Below, in pieces: positions 63,841 through 64,000 of a stretch of DNA of 64,000 nucleotides. Under the pieces are notes generated by a model. It worked only from the letters and a program-made list of their open reading frames with translations, made no database searches and had not been told where the DNA came from. Position 1 is the first letter of the stretch. Each line of letters starts with the position of its first letter. This DNA comes from Alitta virens. Its lineage: Eukaryota; Annelida; Polychaeta; Phyllodocida; Nereididae. Position numbers and translations under genes: made by a program. The stretch is from positions 35,962,253 through 36,026,252 of the forward strand of contig OW028575.1 in the NCBI GenBank assembly GCA_932294295.1, written 5' to 3'.

Positions 63841-64000
63841 TAATGTTGTTGACAGCTTAATGTTGTTGACAGCTCAATGTTGACAGCTTGTTTTGTTGAC
63901 AGCTTGCTCTTCTTTACAGGTTGTTGTTGTTGACAGGTTGTTCTTTAGTGTTGGTTCCTGTTGACGGTTGTTGTTAACAGTTTGTTGTTGTTGTTGACAG

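Larger units (their letters stand above)
30475..64000 (-). repeat. 17-bp satellite array, right block (reversed)
   Basis: About 33.5 kb in which the unit reads CTTAATGTTGTTGACAG or GTTGTTGTTGTTGACAG on the + strand. The same variant vocabulary as the left block is present in reverse complement (GGAAGTTGATGACAG, GCTCTTCTTGACAG, GGTTCCTGTTGACGG, CTTCATGATG), so both blocks descend from one satellite family. The order of segments differs: here L-type segments bearing the GTTTTCGG marker dominate, and multi-kilobase segments are copied with several different offsets. The + strand is T/G-rich and C-poor, the opposite of the left block. No interrupting unique sequence was seen up to the window edge. 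Confidence 0.97.

Noticed and set aside
1..64000. The many 60-177-codon open frames as protein-coding genes
   Set aside because: They are generated by the 17-bp unit. All have the same Cys/Gln/Val/Asn/Leu/Ser/Thr cycle, they stop wherever a CATTAA or CATTGA unit enters the Gln frame, and many need a TTG start. Copies are broken by a TAA (near 15,391) or 1-base deletions (near 12,800 and 18,900). No domain, signal peptide or regulatory context is visible.
1..64000. CRISPR array
   Set aside because: Units are contiguous with no distinct unique spacers, variants recur in fixed order over kilobases, and no cas-like gene is present.
26549..64000. Bacterial promoters from the TTGACA hexamer in each reversed unit
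   Set aside because: TTGACA matches a -35 hexamer, but it recurs every ~17 bp as part of the unit, there is no TATAAT-like partner at proper spacing, and there are no downstream genes.
1..64000. Telomeric repeat
   Set aside because: No run of TTAGGG, TTTAGGG, TTAGG or their complements occurs. ATTAGG appears only as a single substitution variant within units.
1..64000. G-quadruplex or rRNA/tRNA genes
   Set aside because: No runs of three or more G in clusters on either strand, and no conserved tRNA or rRNA motifs were seen.

Overview
The whole 64 kb window is one satellite-DNA array. I found no stretch of unique sequence, no credible protein-coding gene, no rRNA or tRNA, no transposon and no CRISPR array. 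The basic unit is about 17 bp, consensus CTGTCAACAACATTAAG, with a second major form CTGTCAACAACAACAAC. Roughly 3,700 units are present (64,000/17). An array this large with nested higher-order repeats (HORs) suggests eukaryotic heterochromatin (centromeric, pericentromeric, subtelomeric or interstitial), but nothing in the sequence identifies the species. All coordinates of repeat copies below come from matching variant markers by eye and by subtracting positions, not from a computed alignment.

Layout. (1) 1-26,548: units read on the + strand. They form tandem HORs: a partial ~1,548-bp 'S' unit (1-1,454), two 4,963-bp 'L' units (1,455-6,417 and 6,418-11,380), a 6,099-bp enlarged L (11,381-17,479), a 2,698-bp enlarged S (17,480-20,177), four plain S units of 1,565, 1,517, 1,548 and 1,534 bp (20,178-26,341), and a truncated S cut off at 26,548. 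(2) ~26,549-27,726: a short block in which the unit is reversed, containing a 291-bp tandem duplication. (3) ~27,727-30,474: a + block with more diverged variants. (4) ~30,475-64,000: a long reversed block with a different, mosaic HOR organisation: an ~8.66-kb repeat (about 31,990-38,710 recurring at 40,634-47,388), shorter copied segments with offsets of 10,306, 14,061, 11,796 and 4,487 bp, and a young 1,230-bp tandem repeat at the right end (60,681 onward).

The most informative structures are the three orientation switches (about 26,548, 27,726 and 30,474), a large inverted duplication with ~1.4-kb arms (27,724-29,145 and 30,569-32,011) sharing rare variants, and chimeric seams in the right half (40,623-40,645; 53,291-53,308; 54,639-54,662) where one copied segment switches to another. 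All fit repeated unequal exchange or template switching between near-identical copies; misassembly of the same repeats is the main alternative.

Open reading frames of 60-177 codons exist on the CAA-rich strand, but they follow from the repeat. Unit lengths of 14, 17, 20 and 23 nt are all 2 mod 3, so three units give a 17-codon cycle of poly-Gln, poly-Asn and poly-Thr, which ends wherever a CATTAA or CATTGA unit falls in the Gln frame. I do not call them genes.
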